Part shown: positions 47,545 to 59,815 of the stretch, one piece after another
Layout: each line of letters opens with the position of its first letter
Numbering within the stretch: position 1 is the first letter of the stretch
Origin: Mytilus galloprovincialis
Taxonomy: Eukaryota > Mollusca > Bivalvia > Mytilida > Mytilidae
DNA length: 64,000 nucleotides
Assembly: GCF_965363235.1 (NCBI RefSeq)
Contig: NC_134842.1
Span: 5,111,112 to 5,175,111 of the forward strand
Direction of reading: 5' to 3'
Notes under the pieces: model-generated
The model's input: the letters and a program-made list of their open reading frames with translations, nothing else
Told to the model about the DNA's origin: nothing
Database searches by the model: none
Position numbers and translations under genes: made by a program

Positions 47545-47745
47545 TGTAACCTACCGGACTATTTCCCGGGTTTCGAAATAACCCCCAGTTTTTGTTGGGG
47601 TTTGTGTTGTTTACTCATCAGTTTTCTATGTCGTGTATTGTGTTCTATTATTTGTCTGTTTGTGTTTTTCTTTTTAACCATGGCGTTGTCAGTTTGCTTT
47701 CGATCTGTAAGTTTGAACGTCCTTCTGGTATAGTTTTCCCCTCTT
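47545..47745 (+). mobile_element. Penelope-like tail fragment
   Basis: Contains CCAGTTTTTGTTGGGGTTTG, TTTCTATGTCGTG, CCATGGCGTTGTCAGTTTGC and a CCCTCTTTTTT end, matching the 3' tail of the 10,070 element with clear divergence. Confidence 0.65.
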
Positions 47746-48070
47746 TTTTACCACAGTTGAATACATAATACAACACTAATTTTTAAAGACATTGTTATAT
47801 ATTCGATTGCAGAATGATTTTGTGGTTTCTTTGCGAAATTATTATAGAAACTAAGGTTCCAGATAAAATTGGTCAACGAAAGACTTAGTTATGTATAAGG
47901 GACTCGTTTGCTCAAATAGCTTGTCACGTCTTGTATTGGCTTACAATTTGTTCAGAAGCAGTGTCAATGGTGAAGCTTAACTGAAATAACACCTTTGCCA
48001 CAACAACTTTACACAGTATTGTTAATGGCCCCGCGACGAAGTTGTCGGTGTCATATAGTTTTACACTTGT

Positions 48071-48830
48071 CCGTAATTCCGTAATTCCGTCATTCCGTCA
48101 TTCCTTCATTCTGTCATTCTGCTATTCCGTCGTTCCGTCATTCCGCTACAAACCATTATACGGATTTTTTTTCCAAACGCCTTCAGATATTGTGCTGATT
48201 TTTGGTATGTGAGTTATACATAATAAGTTACAGATCAAGTTACAGTTTCGTTCCGCTCCGCTCATTTTTGCCGAAATAACAGGCTTTGAACTTTGATAAA
48301 TTGTTGAAAATCACAGTTATACGGACTTTTTTTTCTAAACGCTTAGATATTGAGATGATTTTCGGCGTGCGAGTTAATCAAGATGAGTTACAGAGCAAGT
48401 TTAAGTTTTGTTGTTGTAATTTCGGGCTTTGGACTTTGGTATTTTTTTTAAATAACAGTTATACGTACCTTTTTTATATAAATGCTTTCTTGGACAGGAG
48501 TACGCCTATAGACATGGACAGATGTAGACGAACAATCACAGCATTTGAAATGATGCATCAAAAATAAAAGGGAGCTGTTTGTTGTTTTGTGAGCAAACTT
48601 GATGAGTTTCAGATCAAGTTTAAGTTTCGTTCCGCTCCGCTAATTTTTTCCAAAATTAAGGGTTTACAACTATGAAAATTGTTGAAAAACACAGTTATAC
48701 GGACTTTTTTCTATAGGCTACCAGATTTTGAGCTGATTTTTAATATGTGAGACTACCATCATGTTTGTGTCCACATGTCCTATTGAAATTGCATATTTTT
48801 CAACTTTTTGAGACGCGGCCATTCGTGTCG
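48071..48830 (+). repeat. ATTCCGTC microsatellite followed by diverged roughly 150-bp tandem units
   Basis: 48,071-48,147 is a run of CCGTNATT units. Then ATACGGACTTTTTT-like starts at 48,163, 48,304, 48,445 and 48,689, each followed by GATATTGAGCTGATTTTTGG, TTACAGATCAAGTT and CGTTCCGCTCCGCT variants. Unit three is interrupted by unrelated sequence at 48,480-48,575. Confidence 0.6.
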
Positions 48831-50484
48831 CATTGATAAAACTAGATTTTATTATTTTTTTATTATCTTAAATGGAAAAGGATTAAAATGATACAACTTG
48901 CACTTTTAGTTTGAAATTTTCAACAACTAACTTCTTAGATCGATCTGGAATCAAATATGTTACAGTGTATTGACCAGCCTTAGGTTAAGGATTCTATGTT
49001 GGTATGGTTCAATTTCACATTTTTTATATCGCTGAGTTGCTGCCTTGAGTATATGTTATCTTATTCAATCCATATAGAGCTAAATATTTTATCTTTCTGT
49101 AAATATTATGATCTCCCGAAGAAAATAAGACAATCACGTTTATTCTTTAGAAATATGTATACATCATTTTAGGTTAACAGTCAGCTTATTGTGCTCTATG
49201 ACCTATGTGATTAAATTGAATTTAATGGCTTAAATGGTGTTTTTCTTAATGTTTTATGTATAATTGGTTAGACTAGTAACTAAGGAATTTGTAATTGAAA
49301 CACATTAATTTCAAGTGCTGACAAATTTAGGCGTGAAAGTGTGTCCCAAATCAGAATACGTTGATAAAATCGATAAAAGCCATAATATGTCTTATCTTCC
49401 ACTTCTTACACTACTTTTACTGCTAACTTTGTTTTATACTAATCAGATGACACTACTTTGCTTTCTTTGTATAAAAGGCCAACTCTGCATGTTAAAAAGT
49501 GTGTGTACCGTATGAGAACGTGGATTAAAAGAGTACATTAAAAATATGCATTATTCCGAAAATCTTTCAACACAAACGTTACCAATTTTTAGATAAATAC
49601 CAGATTTGTCTGAAACAAGAGCTTGGCGAAAGGAATAAAAAGTCTGAGCATGAATCACATCTACCACATGTAACATTTTCCAAACAACTGTACGTGTTTG
49701 TACTTTCTGAAACTATTATATATTGTTTTTGTTTACAAGTAATAGGAATAAAATCCATTAAGACTGTAACACAATAGAATAACATGAAAAGATTGGTATA
49801 CAAAATATATTTCTTGTACGACTGTTATTATCAAGTTCTTTAAGTCGTCTGTCCTGTAGAATACATATTTAACATTTAATTAACCTTCAATCAATAAAGG
49901 TGACTTAAAAGCATCAATTATAGGTACATACAAAAATGATTTGTGTTAGACTTGTAAGGTAGGATAAGTATGATGCATTCCATGATATTTTAACATTCTT
50001 TTCGTCGGTTCTATAACACTTACATGTATCTAAGGGAAAATCAAAATGCACAACTCGATTCAGTCAAGGAAAAACAGATCCTTGATATTAAAGGCGAAAA
50101 ATTAGTTAACACAAAAATTTTATGTTACAATTTCTTGTAGCAATGTAGCTGCAAAATTGTATCATCGTATCTAAAAGTACGTCCCATATAAGTGTTCATT
50201 GGACAAGTAAGTATTTCGAGAGATGAAATAATGCTTCGATAATAACATTGACGGAAATTTATTTAGTATCTCTTTCAACTAAGCATGCATAATTCATACC
50301 TTTAGCGATACAAACAAAAGTCTTAAAACAATTGGTTTCCTTTTTTATATATAACTATTCAATTTATCAGTAAAACACTGAAAAAAATAAATTTGATTTC
50401 ACTTATCATAACATTGCGAATGGCTGTCGTCGAAATTTGGTGTGTTTTGAATTTATGGGAATTAACAGATGCTTTTGAACATAA
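48831..50484. other. gene-free upstream region of the protease
   Basis: Nothing recognisable beyond AT-rich sequence; small frames at 49,315-49,515 and 49,579-49,803 have no family features. Confidence 0.4.
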
Positions 50485-50520
50485 TATAAAATGACCTGAG
50501 TAGTCTAGAAATATGTCAGT
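50485..50520 (+). promoter_or_regulatory. TATA box and initiator of the serine protease gene
   Basis: TATAAAA at 50,485-50,491 is followed by a TCAGT initiator at 50,516-50,520, with the A 33 bp after the first T of the box. The ATG follows at 50,565, giving a 5' leader of about 47 nt without an intron. The spacing is ideal for RNA polymerase II; expression is not shown. Confidence 0.5.
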
Positions 50521-50564
50521 ACCTTGACAATACGTTAAACTTTGCGGCGGTAATATTCACCAAA

Positions 50565-53500
50565 ATGGAATTTAGTTTGATTCTGTGTATAGTGGGTAAG
50601 ACAGTGAACAATTATAGCGTAAATATACGATGTATAAAAGGATGAAAGCAGATAATCTTATTATATAAGTGTGACAGTGAAATGAATAAGTGTTTAATTT
50701 GCATATGCACATTGAATAAGGATAAGAAAGTTCATACTTTTTTTTTCGTTTCAGCTATTGTTCACGGGGGTGTAGTTCCGAATGGTGATGAAGTATCGAA
50801 CGAAGCAAAGGTGACTTTAAATTTATTGAATATTTATACTCAATAGCCATTCTCCTCACCTTTTAAAAAACTATGTTTCAAGGAAGTTAATTTTACTAAA
50901 AGAGTTTGCTAGTAACGAATTTGTCTTGAATGTCTGAAATCATCATAACTAAAGTAATATATTTTCATCATAAAAAATTCAAAAGTAACTACATTCAATT
51001 GATATTAGTAATGATAAAGAAAGTCTTTAACTCTCCCTCACTGTTTCATTATGTATCAGAATGGCAATGGGTGTATTCTTTTATTAGCGTATTGTTGGTG
51101 GTCAAGACACTACAATAGGAAAACATGCATGGCAGGTGTCGCTTCAGCGAAAATCCGGAACATCATGGAGTCACTCGTGTGGTGGTTCTATAATTGGTGA
51201 GAAGTGGGTTGTAACAGCAGCTCATTGTGTGGAAGGAAGTCCGTAAGTATAAGGTCGTTTGAAAGTAACCGATTGTTCAAGGGCTGTATAGCCAGTCAAG
51301 GTTGTTAAAACTTTCCATTTTTTTTCAAAGGATGAATAAAGTATTTGGATCAGACTCTTATCCTGTCGACGCACTCGGTAGTGCTCCTTTTAGAGTTAAT
51401 ACGATTTCTCTCAGTGTGTTTCTTCGTACCTTTATTTGTGATCTCTCATCAGTTTACGAGATTTTATTACCAAAATACTATTGTCGTTTTAGTATAATCT
51501 TTGATGACATACATAGTGTTTCACGTTGATAAATTGACTTGCTTAAATTATATTATGAGACTATTCAATGAACTTCGTTTTATAATAAAAGAGCTCTGTT
51601 GCAATGTTAGAAACATTTATTAAAAGCTGATTTCTATATTTATTTTCGGTTCATTAAAATTATCTTTTGCTGTTATTTTCTGCAACGGTTTTGTTTCTTA
51701 GGTAATTTTTTTCGGATTCGTTTGGTTTAACTAGCATTTTTATTTAGTCAAACGAACGAATCGAATTGTGCTGTTTTTCTAAGTTAACTACAGATTTGTC
51801 ATTACTTTTTTCTTTAGTTTTTATAGTTTCATAAATTGATTAGTTAAAAATACTGTACTGAATTGCAACATTTGAGACAAACATGTCCATTAGATTAATT
51901 TATCATTCTACTTAGAATCATCAACATCGTGTACAATGTGGGATCATATCAACCTTCATGAAATATACTAGACCAATCGTGTCTTATCTTAGCCAACAGT
52001 TCAGATTTGCTATCAAGGTCAGGTTTAAATATACTGTCAGGCGAAAAGTTACATGACAGAATAATAAAAAGAATTCTTTTTGATATTATTAATTCCATAT
52101 TTAAGATTTGATTTACTTGGTAATTACTCATCGCATATACGATCATAAGAATTTTTGTACGCGAAACGCGCGTTCCGTCCGATAAAGACTAAAAAAAAAT
52201 GCTTGAAGAAGAAAGGTTAAAAGGCCAAATAAAGCGGAGGAAACTGATGGTTGAATATCCGGGTTATCAATAAGACAATCTATTCGTGATATAAAACATC
52301 AATAGTACTTCGAAAATGTATATGATTCGTAAACAGTTTGTTTATAAATACGATCATACCAATATCAATGCATATCAAAAACAGAAGTGTTCACTACTGG
52401 GCTGTATCTGATGAGGATTTTATTGAAGGGAATAAGGATATTTCCTTAAATACTATGCTGTAAAATGATTGGTTGAATAGTAGTCTCTTTGGTATATTTA
52501 TCTCAAGGATTAATATCAACTTGTCCATTTTTATTTATCGCCGCGATATAGCCTTTTTGTGCTAATGCGGCGTAAAGCAACCAACAATCAATCAATCAAT
52601 CAATCCATTTTTATTTGAATTATTTTAAACAAAATTAAATCATGCTAAATAATTCTTCTATTTTAGAGTAAGCTCTCTTAGAATAGCCGCTGGAACAACA
52701 ACATGGAGCAGTGGAGGCGAAACACGATTACTATCGTCCTTTACTATGGTAGGTGATTGATTCATTCAAGGATGTTAGGCATTTCATACTTTAGGGGATG
52801 ATGCGATTGCCTCAGACTTTGTTTGTCACTTTGATGTGTATCCTCGTTATTGATTTTTGATATTTGAACATCGGTAAACTACTGTCTCCCAATTGAGATA
52901 TTATGACATGATGTTTATTCGCATTGCAGATTATGCTTGCATAACAGAACAGGTTAACCCTGTTCATGCACCCGTTCTCACCTCTTTTGAAGTTCTTGAG
53001 GTTCTCTTAACGTATTGCATGTTACCTTAATTTTGTCTTTTCTAAATCGGTTTGCGACATTTGAACATCAGTAAATTTTCCTTTGAGTTCATATGTTTGT
53101 CCTTAAAAATATTTCTCATGAAATTATTCAATATGGAGTCAAATCCTAATTTCATTTATGTGTGATGTCACTCTCATCGTATCAATTATGAAACTTTAGC
53201 GATTCACAGCAAAGAGAATTGCACTTGTTGATGCATTAATATGACTGATCAGGTTTCGTTTTACAATATTTTCTTCTTTTTTTAAATCATTGTTGATTGA
53301 ATGAGTGTCTGAAATATTACTTGACGCAGGTTGTTATTTTTATATACAAAAAGACCCCAATACTTTCTTAACTTTAGTGGTACTTGTTTTGCGCGCGAGA
53401 TTTTCCTTTCTGTCAAGTTATACCATTTTGCCGAAACTAGAACTAGAAATTATATGTTTAACAACAATTCTCAATTTAAGAGTCCGTGATATCTGCATTA

Positions 53501-56281
53501 TTGTCCACCATTGTATTTCAATTTCACGGAACAATTTTTTTCTTCACAGCATCCTGATTATGATGGGTTTGGAGATGGCTTCCCTAACGATATCGCTGTA
53601 TTGGAACTTGAATCAGCTTTACCATTCAGTAGTTCTATTGCAAAGATTGAGTTGGCAGATGACGAGGGGAATTTTTCGGGAGACAAATGTATGATTACAG
53701 GATGGGGTCTGACAAACGATGGTAAGGTTTGGTATATTGTATGAGTATTTGTTCGTACAGTCTGGTTCAGCACTAGATCAATAATATATAATCATGTTCC
53801 GTATTAGTTCAGTACACTATCTCATCCAATAAGACGATGAATGTGATCTGCATTGATACAAGAAGATTAAAGTATAATCCTTTGTTCACCAAAAAGGGTT
53901 AGGCGTTTTAATTTATAATCCTGGTTCCTTTAATAACTAGTAAGGGTTAGGGTTAGGGTTAGGGTTAGTTAACAGTAAGAACTGCATTACATTTCGAAAC
54001 GAGTCAACTTTTAATAAACATTTCAAATTCTGCTGTGACATATCTCAAGCAACCTATAATGTTGCTATTTAAATTTTGGTTTTTTGTTGTTGTTTTATTC
54101 TAAAACAGATTTATGAATATCATTGTAGCACATAATTAAAGAACATTTGCAGATTAAATTTTTGTGTTATAGACATCCTATTGCACTTGATTGACCGTTC
54201 ACGTTAAGGATTGCGAAATGCGATAATTCGCCATAATGAATATAACATGTACATAAATACATCGGGTAAATTAAGTTGCACTATTATTAACTATAAAACA
54301 GCTAATATACTAGTTAGTTTAGCTGCAATTCGATTTTAAACGCAAATGGTAAATATGTGTACCAAGAAAGATAACTAAATTGCATTAGCAATATTATTAC
54401 TAGTTCATGTGCACTTTTTGTAACAGCAGTTGATCGCGATCGCAATAAAACAACTTACGTGTCACGGTACTTGTCTATCCCAAATTCATGTATTTGGTTT
54501 TGATGTTATATTTGTTATTCTCGTGGGATTTTGTCTGATGCTTGGTCCGTTTCTATGTGTGTTACATTGTAGTGTTGTGTCGTTGTTCTCCTCTTATATT
54601 TAATGCGTTTCCCTCAGTTTTAGCTTGTTACCCCGATTTTGTTTTTTGTCCATGGACTTATGAGTTTGAACAGCGGTATACTACTGTTGCCTTTATTTAC
54701 TTTGTTTTCCAAAAGAATTCGTAGAGCTGTACATTGTGCATTTTTTAACTTTTGTTTTTATCTTCAACATCGTCATATGAAATATACTGAAAACGTCATA
54801 CACAATTATTTTGTTTTTCAAAATGAGTAGGTAAGTGTAGAATGAATACTTTTTTGTCGTCATTCATAGCATCAATTTTGTGCATGAAATTAGTATACTG
54901 CTTAAACAAAACAAAAACATTGCCGTAACGTACAAAAAGAGGGGGTAAAATATCAAACGCCATCTTTTAAATTGTACAAGTATTCGTCAATTGTGATATA
55001 GTTCTCTAAACTGATGTTATTCGCATATTCGGAGTTCATCTTAAGATATCAATGTTTTGATTTGATTTGATGAGAACTCTGTTATGTTATATTGTTTACC
55101 TCTTTTCTGCTGTTTTCTGCTATTTGATCGGGGTTGTTGTCTCACATCATTCCCCATTTCAATTCCAATTTTTTAAAAGTAAAAACACAAAAATAATGAA
55201 CTCCAAGGAAAATTCAAAAAGGAAAATCAAAAATCAAAAGGCAAAATCAAAAGTCCAAACACATCAAACGAATGGATAGCAACTGTCATATTCCTGACTT
55301 GGTACAGGCATTTTCTAATGTAGAAAATGGTGGATTGAACCTGGTTTTATAGCTAGCTAAACTTCTCAATAAATGTTAATGGAACTACAAACGTTTGAAC
55401 ATGCCAAATACTTTCCATTCAGAACCAGGTCTTCCAGATGTGTTACAGGAAGTAACAATGACGGTGTTGACTAATACTGACTGTACCGACAGATGGTCAA
55501 CTGTTACTGGTGCTACGATCAACGGAGGTCACATTTGTATCGGCAATGATCAAGACAGCGGCAAATCAGCTTGCAATGTAAGCAGTCTAACGAATCTTGT
55601 AATTCTTAATTTTATACAAGTACAATTACAATGTTACAATATTTAATGCAGCATTATAAGATTAATCGTGTGCTCACTTCAAATTTTTGCTTGCATATAA
55701 ACGACAAAAGACTCTTACATCACTTTATCAGAGGACAACGAAAATGTTCCCTTTGAACTTCTTTAGATTTCTGATTGAATATGTTTAATTAATCCGGCTG
55801 TTAGATTCAATCTCCTTCTAGACAGGGTGATAAAGATACAGCTATAAGCAATACTCTATATCTACAAACCGGTACTGCTTCTCAGAGCCTCTTTAAAGAG
55901 AACACAGAAAGGCTTCACAAAACCGTCATTTAAACGGAAACTGCTTATTGAGGTCAATTCCGATAATGATAACTAGAACATGAGTCTATGCAACTTTGCA
56001 AAAACTTTTATAATAAACTTTTCAATATTTCATTATTACATTTCACAAATAATTTGGTTCCCGATGTCTTTTCTTCATTATTTTTCTCCAATTGTACACA
56101 TGTAAATGTCTATTTTTCAAAGGGTGACAGTGGTGGACCTATGCAATGTGAAGTACAGGGAACAACATACCTAGCAGGAGCAACATCCTGGGGAATCAGT
56201 GGGTGTGGAGTAGGATATCCCAGTGTTTATACCAGAATTTCCTTCTTCAGAGATTGGATCAGACAACAGACAGGAATCTAA
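50565..56281 (+). CDS. secreted chymotrypsin/elastase-like serine protease (S1 family), complete
   Basis: Seven exons: 50565-50595, 50755-50810, 51088-51242, 52667-52748, 53550-53721, 55423-55577, 56123-56281 (TAA), all AG/GT and in phase, 269 residues. An N-terminal hydrophobic stretch ([13 protein letters not shown]) is a likely signal peptide, followed by a short propeptide and an activation site at R30/IVGG. The catalytic triad is visible: His75 in TAAHC, Asp122 in NDIAVL and Ser220 in GDSGGP. Cysteines match the standard 42-58, 136-201, 168-182 and 191-220 pairs. The S1 pocket has Ser214 (position 189), Gly241 (216) and Ser251 (226), so it is not trypsin-like (no Asp189) and fits a chymotrypsin- or elastase-like specificity. 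It is a simple catalytic chain with no extra domain, probably digestive or immune; that is inference. It is convergent with the mannosyltransferase gene, stop codons 347 bp apart. Confidence 0.9.
52535..52612 (+). repeat. SINE-like tail with (AATC)n
   Basis: CGCCGCGATATAGCC, GTGCTAATGCGGCGTAAAGC and CAACCAAC run into five AATC units. This is a common 3' end of tRNA-derived SINEs in molluscs. It lies in intron 3 of the protease gene, shortly before exon 52,667. Confidence 0.55.
53943..53968 (+). repeat. interstitial telomere-type repeat (GGGTTA)4
   Basis: Four perfect GGGTTA units after TAGTAA, within the protease intron 53,722-55,422. Confidence 0.85.
54455..54705 (+). repeat. dispersed repeat (ACCAAGTCAG family, 3' part)
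   Basis: GTGTCACGGTACTTGTCTAT, CAAATTCATGTATTTGG and AACAGCGGTATACTACTGTT match 5,345-5,592 closely. It lies in a protease intron. Confidence 0.7.
55225..55375 (-). repeat. dispersed repeat (ACCAAGTCAG family, reversed)
   Basis: TTCCTGACTTGGTACAGGCA and AATGGTGGATTGAACCTGGT, the reverse of the family core, end 48 bp before the protease exon at 55,423. Confidence 0.65.
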
Positions 56282-56627
56282 ATTAAAGGATGTAAAATCA
56301 ATATTTCTGTTAGATTCTATTTGAAATTTTAGATATTATACTAAATATATCTCGTTTTTTATAGTATTCACTGACATATATTTCATATCAATGAGGTTTT
56401 GGGGGGTTAAAATGAAGCAGCAATCTAAAAAGCATCATTCGGTAAACTTATGTTTACAAAAAATATGATCATTGGTCTATTTAAGAAAAAAGATGAATAA
56501 GGTAAACGAAATAAACATTTGATTCAGAATTATTGAAAGGGTTGTGGCGTCTGAAGGGTTGATCACAAACATAATCAAATGATATAAATGCATTCTGTGC
56601 TTCATTTATTGTCATTCTTTTATTGAT

Positions 56628-59180
56628 TTATTTCATATGGTCATGGTTTGGCGTCTGAAGACATGTTTTTCTATCATGATATTTCCTGCATTCCTGTAGA
56701 AAAGCTCTTGCTGCTTTATTATCACCTTTAATATGATATAATTGAATCATTAGTTGGTGCGACCTCAGATTTCGTTCATCGATTTTCAACGCGTATGTCA
56801 ATCTTTCCCTTGCTTTTCTGTATGCTCCATAATATATTAGCCAGTCTGCCTCCGTATTCAGTATTTCTGAGTTGTCAACCAATGATGTGGTATTTGTCAT
56901 TGCATATAAAGCTTGCTCCGTTACAGAGTCGAATATTCTCACCAGTACTTTAAAATTCCCAGATGTATATAGTTCAACGGAGGGGGAATTTATTAAGAGT
57001 CTACTATCGGTAACAATAAAATAATTAATATTTGAATCTTCAATAATACTTTTCCAAAGATATCGTTGGTTGTTTGCTGATATAAAATCTGAAATACGAC
57101 TTAAAGTAAATATTGAATGTGTGCCATTGCTGATGAAGAAATTCGAATTCACGGTTATCCGTGCGTCTTCTCCGAACTTGAAATATTCTTTTTGATTAAA
57201 TGCTAAGACTGACACATTGTGCCGAAGGATTGAAAAGCCCCCAGACATATGAAAATCAGCGTCTAGAAATACACCTGTCACGTTTTGCTGTCGACTTATG
57301 AAATCAAGGCATTTATTTGCGTGATTTGAATTATCAATTCCTCTGTAACTCCATTGTGATATTTTGGATTTATCAAGAGAAATAAATGTGTTCCATTGGA
57401 AAGATGCAGTTAATATTAGAATCAAATACATACACTGCTTAATTTTGCAGAATTGAGATCCTAGTTCACAAACTACCAAAATAATTTTACTATAAAGAAT
57501 AAGTATCAACGGAATTACGTCGTGAATAAACCTCATTTCTTTGTGACCTTTTGACGAATACACACACAACAAACAAAATACTATTAAAATCAATTGCTTA
57601 GTCAACTTGACTTCCAACATTACTTTTGGACTAGAATTTCCATGAGGTAAGATCACGGTATAAACTGCATACGACAGAAAAACAAACGTGATTAAAGTAA
57701 GCAGTAGAAAGTTTAGCCAATCATCTAGCAACAGTCGCCGTACATAAAACAAAGTTGGTTCGACTCCAAACAATTTTGATGATAAATTCCCACCAACGTT
57801 GAATTTAATCCATTGCCATGGTGATATAATAACTGAACCGTAACTAACATAATCATCCCTTAAACCAATGGAAATAGCGAGAATAAATCCAATCAAGTAA
57901 AATGGACATAAAATAAATTTCAATCTTTTCAAATTAATCGTAAACGCGATTACACTAAGTATAACAGCACACGTGTCTGGTCTAACGTAAACTACTAGAC
58001 CAAGTATAAAACTAGAAAACACTGGTTTAATCATTCTTGACCATCGTCCGCTACTATTTTTCGCTATAGTATGTAAATGCATATTTGCTGTTGAATTGCT
58101 TGATTCCAAATCGTGTTTGCTCGTTAATAATAGATTAGGCAAGTTTGCATTATGATCTGTTTTGCATTGATCCGGTATCTGTTTAAATTGTGCATCGTTA
58201 TACATATTAACGTTTTTCACTCCACACAGACGACTAGAATACTCGTTGTTGTTATTGGCGGAGTTGTTTCCATTGTTTTGTATGGTTTTTAACATCTTCG
58301 GAGAAGATCGTTCGAGGATATCGGCTATAATAAAGTACACAAACGGAGACAGAAAGCTGTTTATTAAAGTATGTGTTGACATGATATTCAAGTGAATAGA
58401 ACATGCACACATAAACGCTGAGAGAACTCCAGTATCATGACATCCATACATACATGTGGTGAACTTATATACTGACAAAATTAGCAGCGACGATACAGTA
58501 GTGTGAAACACTTTCCAGATCTGTAAAACAATATTTAGTTATGATCATGTAGGAGAAAACAGATTTAATTACCAAAATAAAATGAATTCGAAAGAAAGTT
58601 TTTTGTGAGGTTATTTAGTTGTTTGTCGTTATTTAGATTCTCTTCTTTCAAAAATCAAGTAAAAATGGAAGTTTCAATTCTATGTGTTTCAGTTGGAATT
58701 TTTTTTTTTTTTTTTTTTTTTTACCTACCGGATATACATGTATGTTAATCCTGAAGCAATTAATTTTCGCAATATAACCATTTTACTTAATTCGTTTGAG
58801 TTCTTTATTTTATAATGATAAATTGGCGATTATACACTGAATTAAGTGCCAATACTTTTTATTTTTTTATTTTAGTTGTGTTTTGTTTTGTGAAGTATTT
58901 GTTTATGCAAATAGTTATGTTGTTCATAATTTTGGTAAATTCATCTTTCTTATATATATATATAATTTACATACCACAAATAAACTTCCGTTGTATCCAA
59001 AATAGACAAAGCAGTACCCAACGTATGAATAAATCTTTGGAATGATGAAAGACCTCAAACTGTACATCCCGAGATGATATTCGTGTTTTCTGGCAATGGT
59101 AATGTTCGGATCATTCAAATCTGGCGGTGGGAGGTATTCGTAAGGTCGAAATCCAAATCCATACAGTTCTGAGTGAGCAA
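56628..59180 (-). CDS. GT22-type multi-span mannosyltransferase (PIG-B/PIG-Z/ALG12-like), 3' two exons
   Basis: Two exons, 59180-58975 (enters in phase 1, ends in phase 0) and 58520-56628 (TAA), give at least 698 residues. The first exon has YGFGFRPYEYLPP and LGMYSLRSFIIPKIY, the position of the WEW..RS..YP stretch of GT22 enzymes. The second has many hydrophobic spans, INSFLSPFVYF, VRPDTCAV, SPWQWIKFN followed by an FG.EP block, and the family signature HKEMRFI. GT22 enzymes add mannose from dolichol-phosphate-mannose in the ER lumen, to GPI anchors or to N-glycan precursors; which acceptor is used here is not decided. The family's N-terminal HPDE-type motif is not in these exons, so at least one exon lies upstream. 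A polar, Asn-rich loop (about residues 75-165 of exon two) and a C-terminal helical repeat-like tail are unusual. Minus-strand AATAAA at 56,624-56,619 follows the stop. Confidence 0.75.
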
Positions 59181-59539
59181 CTACAAATAGAACAGAAAAA
59201 AATTCATTATTTTTTAATATTTATTGTAATTCCGTGAATTGTTATCGAAGGTACCAGGCTTAACTTTAATACGCCATACGCACGTTTCGTCTACATAACA
59301 CTCATCAGTGACCCTAAGAACAAAATAGTTATAAGGCCAAACAAATACAAAATTAAAGAGAGTTGTGCCAAAAAGTTGTGCCAAATAGTTGTGTCATTCA
59401 AATATCAAAGACAAATTATCATCCTAGTAGTACTTGAGTTGTGATATTGGTAATTATCGTACACCAATAAAGGCTTTAACTGATGCAGGTAGTAACAGAG
59501 CGATGTAGAGACATTTTGCAAAAGAGTGTTGGAAGATAC

Positions 59540-59815
59540 AAGAATGACATTCAAACTCTTAGTTCGAAAATAAACTGACAACGTCATGGCTAGAAAAAAA
59601 GGCCAACAGACAAATAATAGTACACAAGGCACAACAGAGAAAACTAATCAGAACGAACCCCACCAAAAACTTCGTGTGATCTCCGGTGCTCTGGAAGGGT
59701 AAGCAGATCCTGCTCCACATGTGGCACCTGTCGTGATGTTCATGTTAGTACACACCCATTAACCTGTAATAAGTCTAATTCGGTAGGTCACATTTATGAA
59801 AAGAGAACGGGATTG
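59540..59815 (-). mobile_element. Penelope-like tail fragment upstream of the mannosyltransferase exons
   Basis: Reverse complement of the tail: GTGATCTCCGGTGCTCTGGA, GCAGATCCTGCTCCACATGT and TCTAATTCGGTAGGTCACAT are present in the expected reversed order. It may lie in an upstream intron of the mannosyltransferase gene. Confidence 0.65.

Noticed and set aside
53305-53694. 129-codon frame overlapping a protease exon
   Set aside because: It is a shifted frame over the exon 53,550-53,721, whose true frame gives NDIAVLEL and correct splice phases.
51088-56281. Calling the protease a trypsin
   Set aside because: The pocket has Ser, not Asp, six residues before the catalytic Ser.
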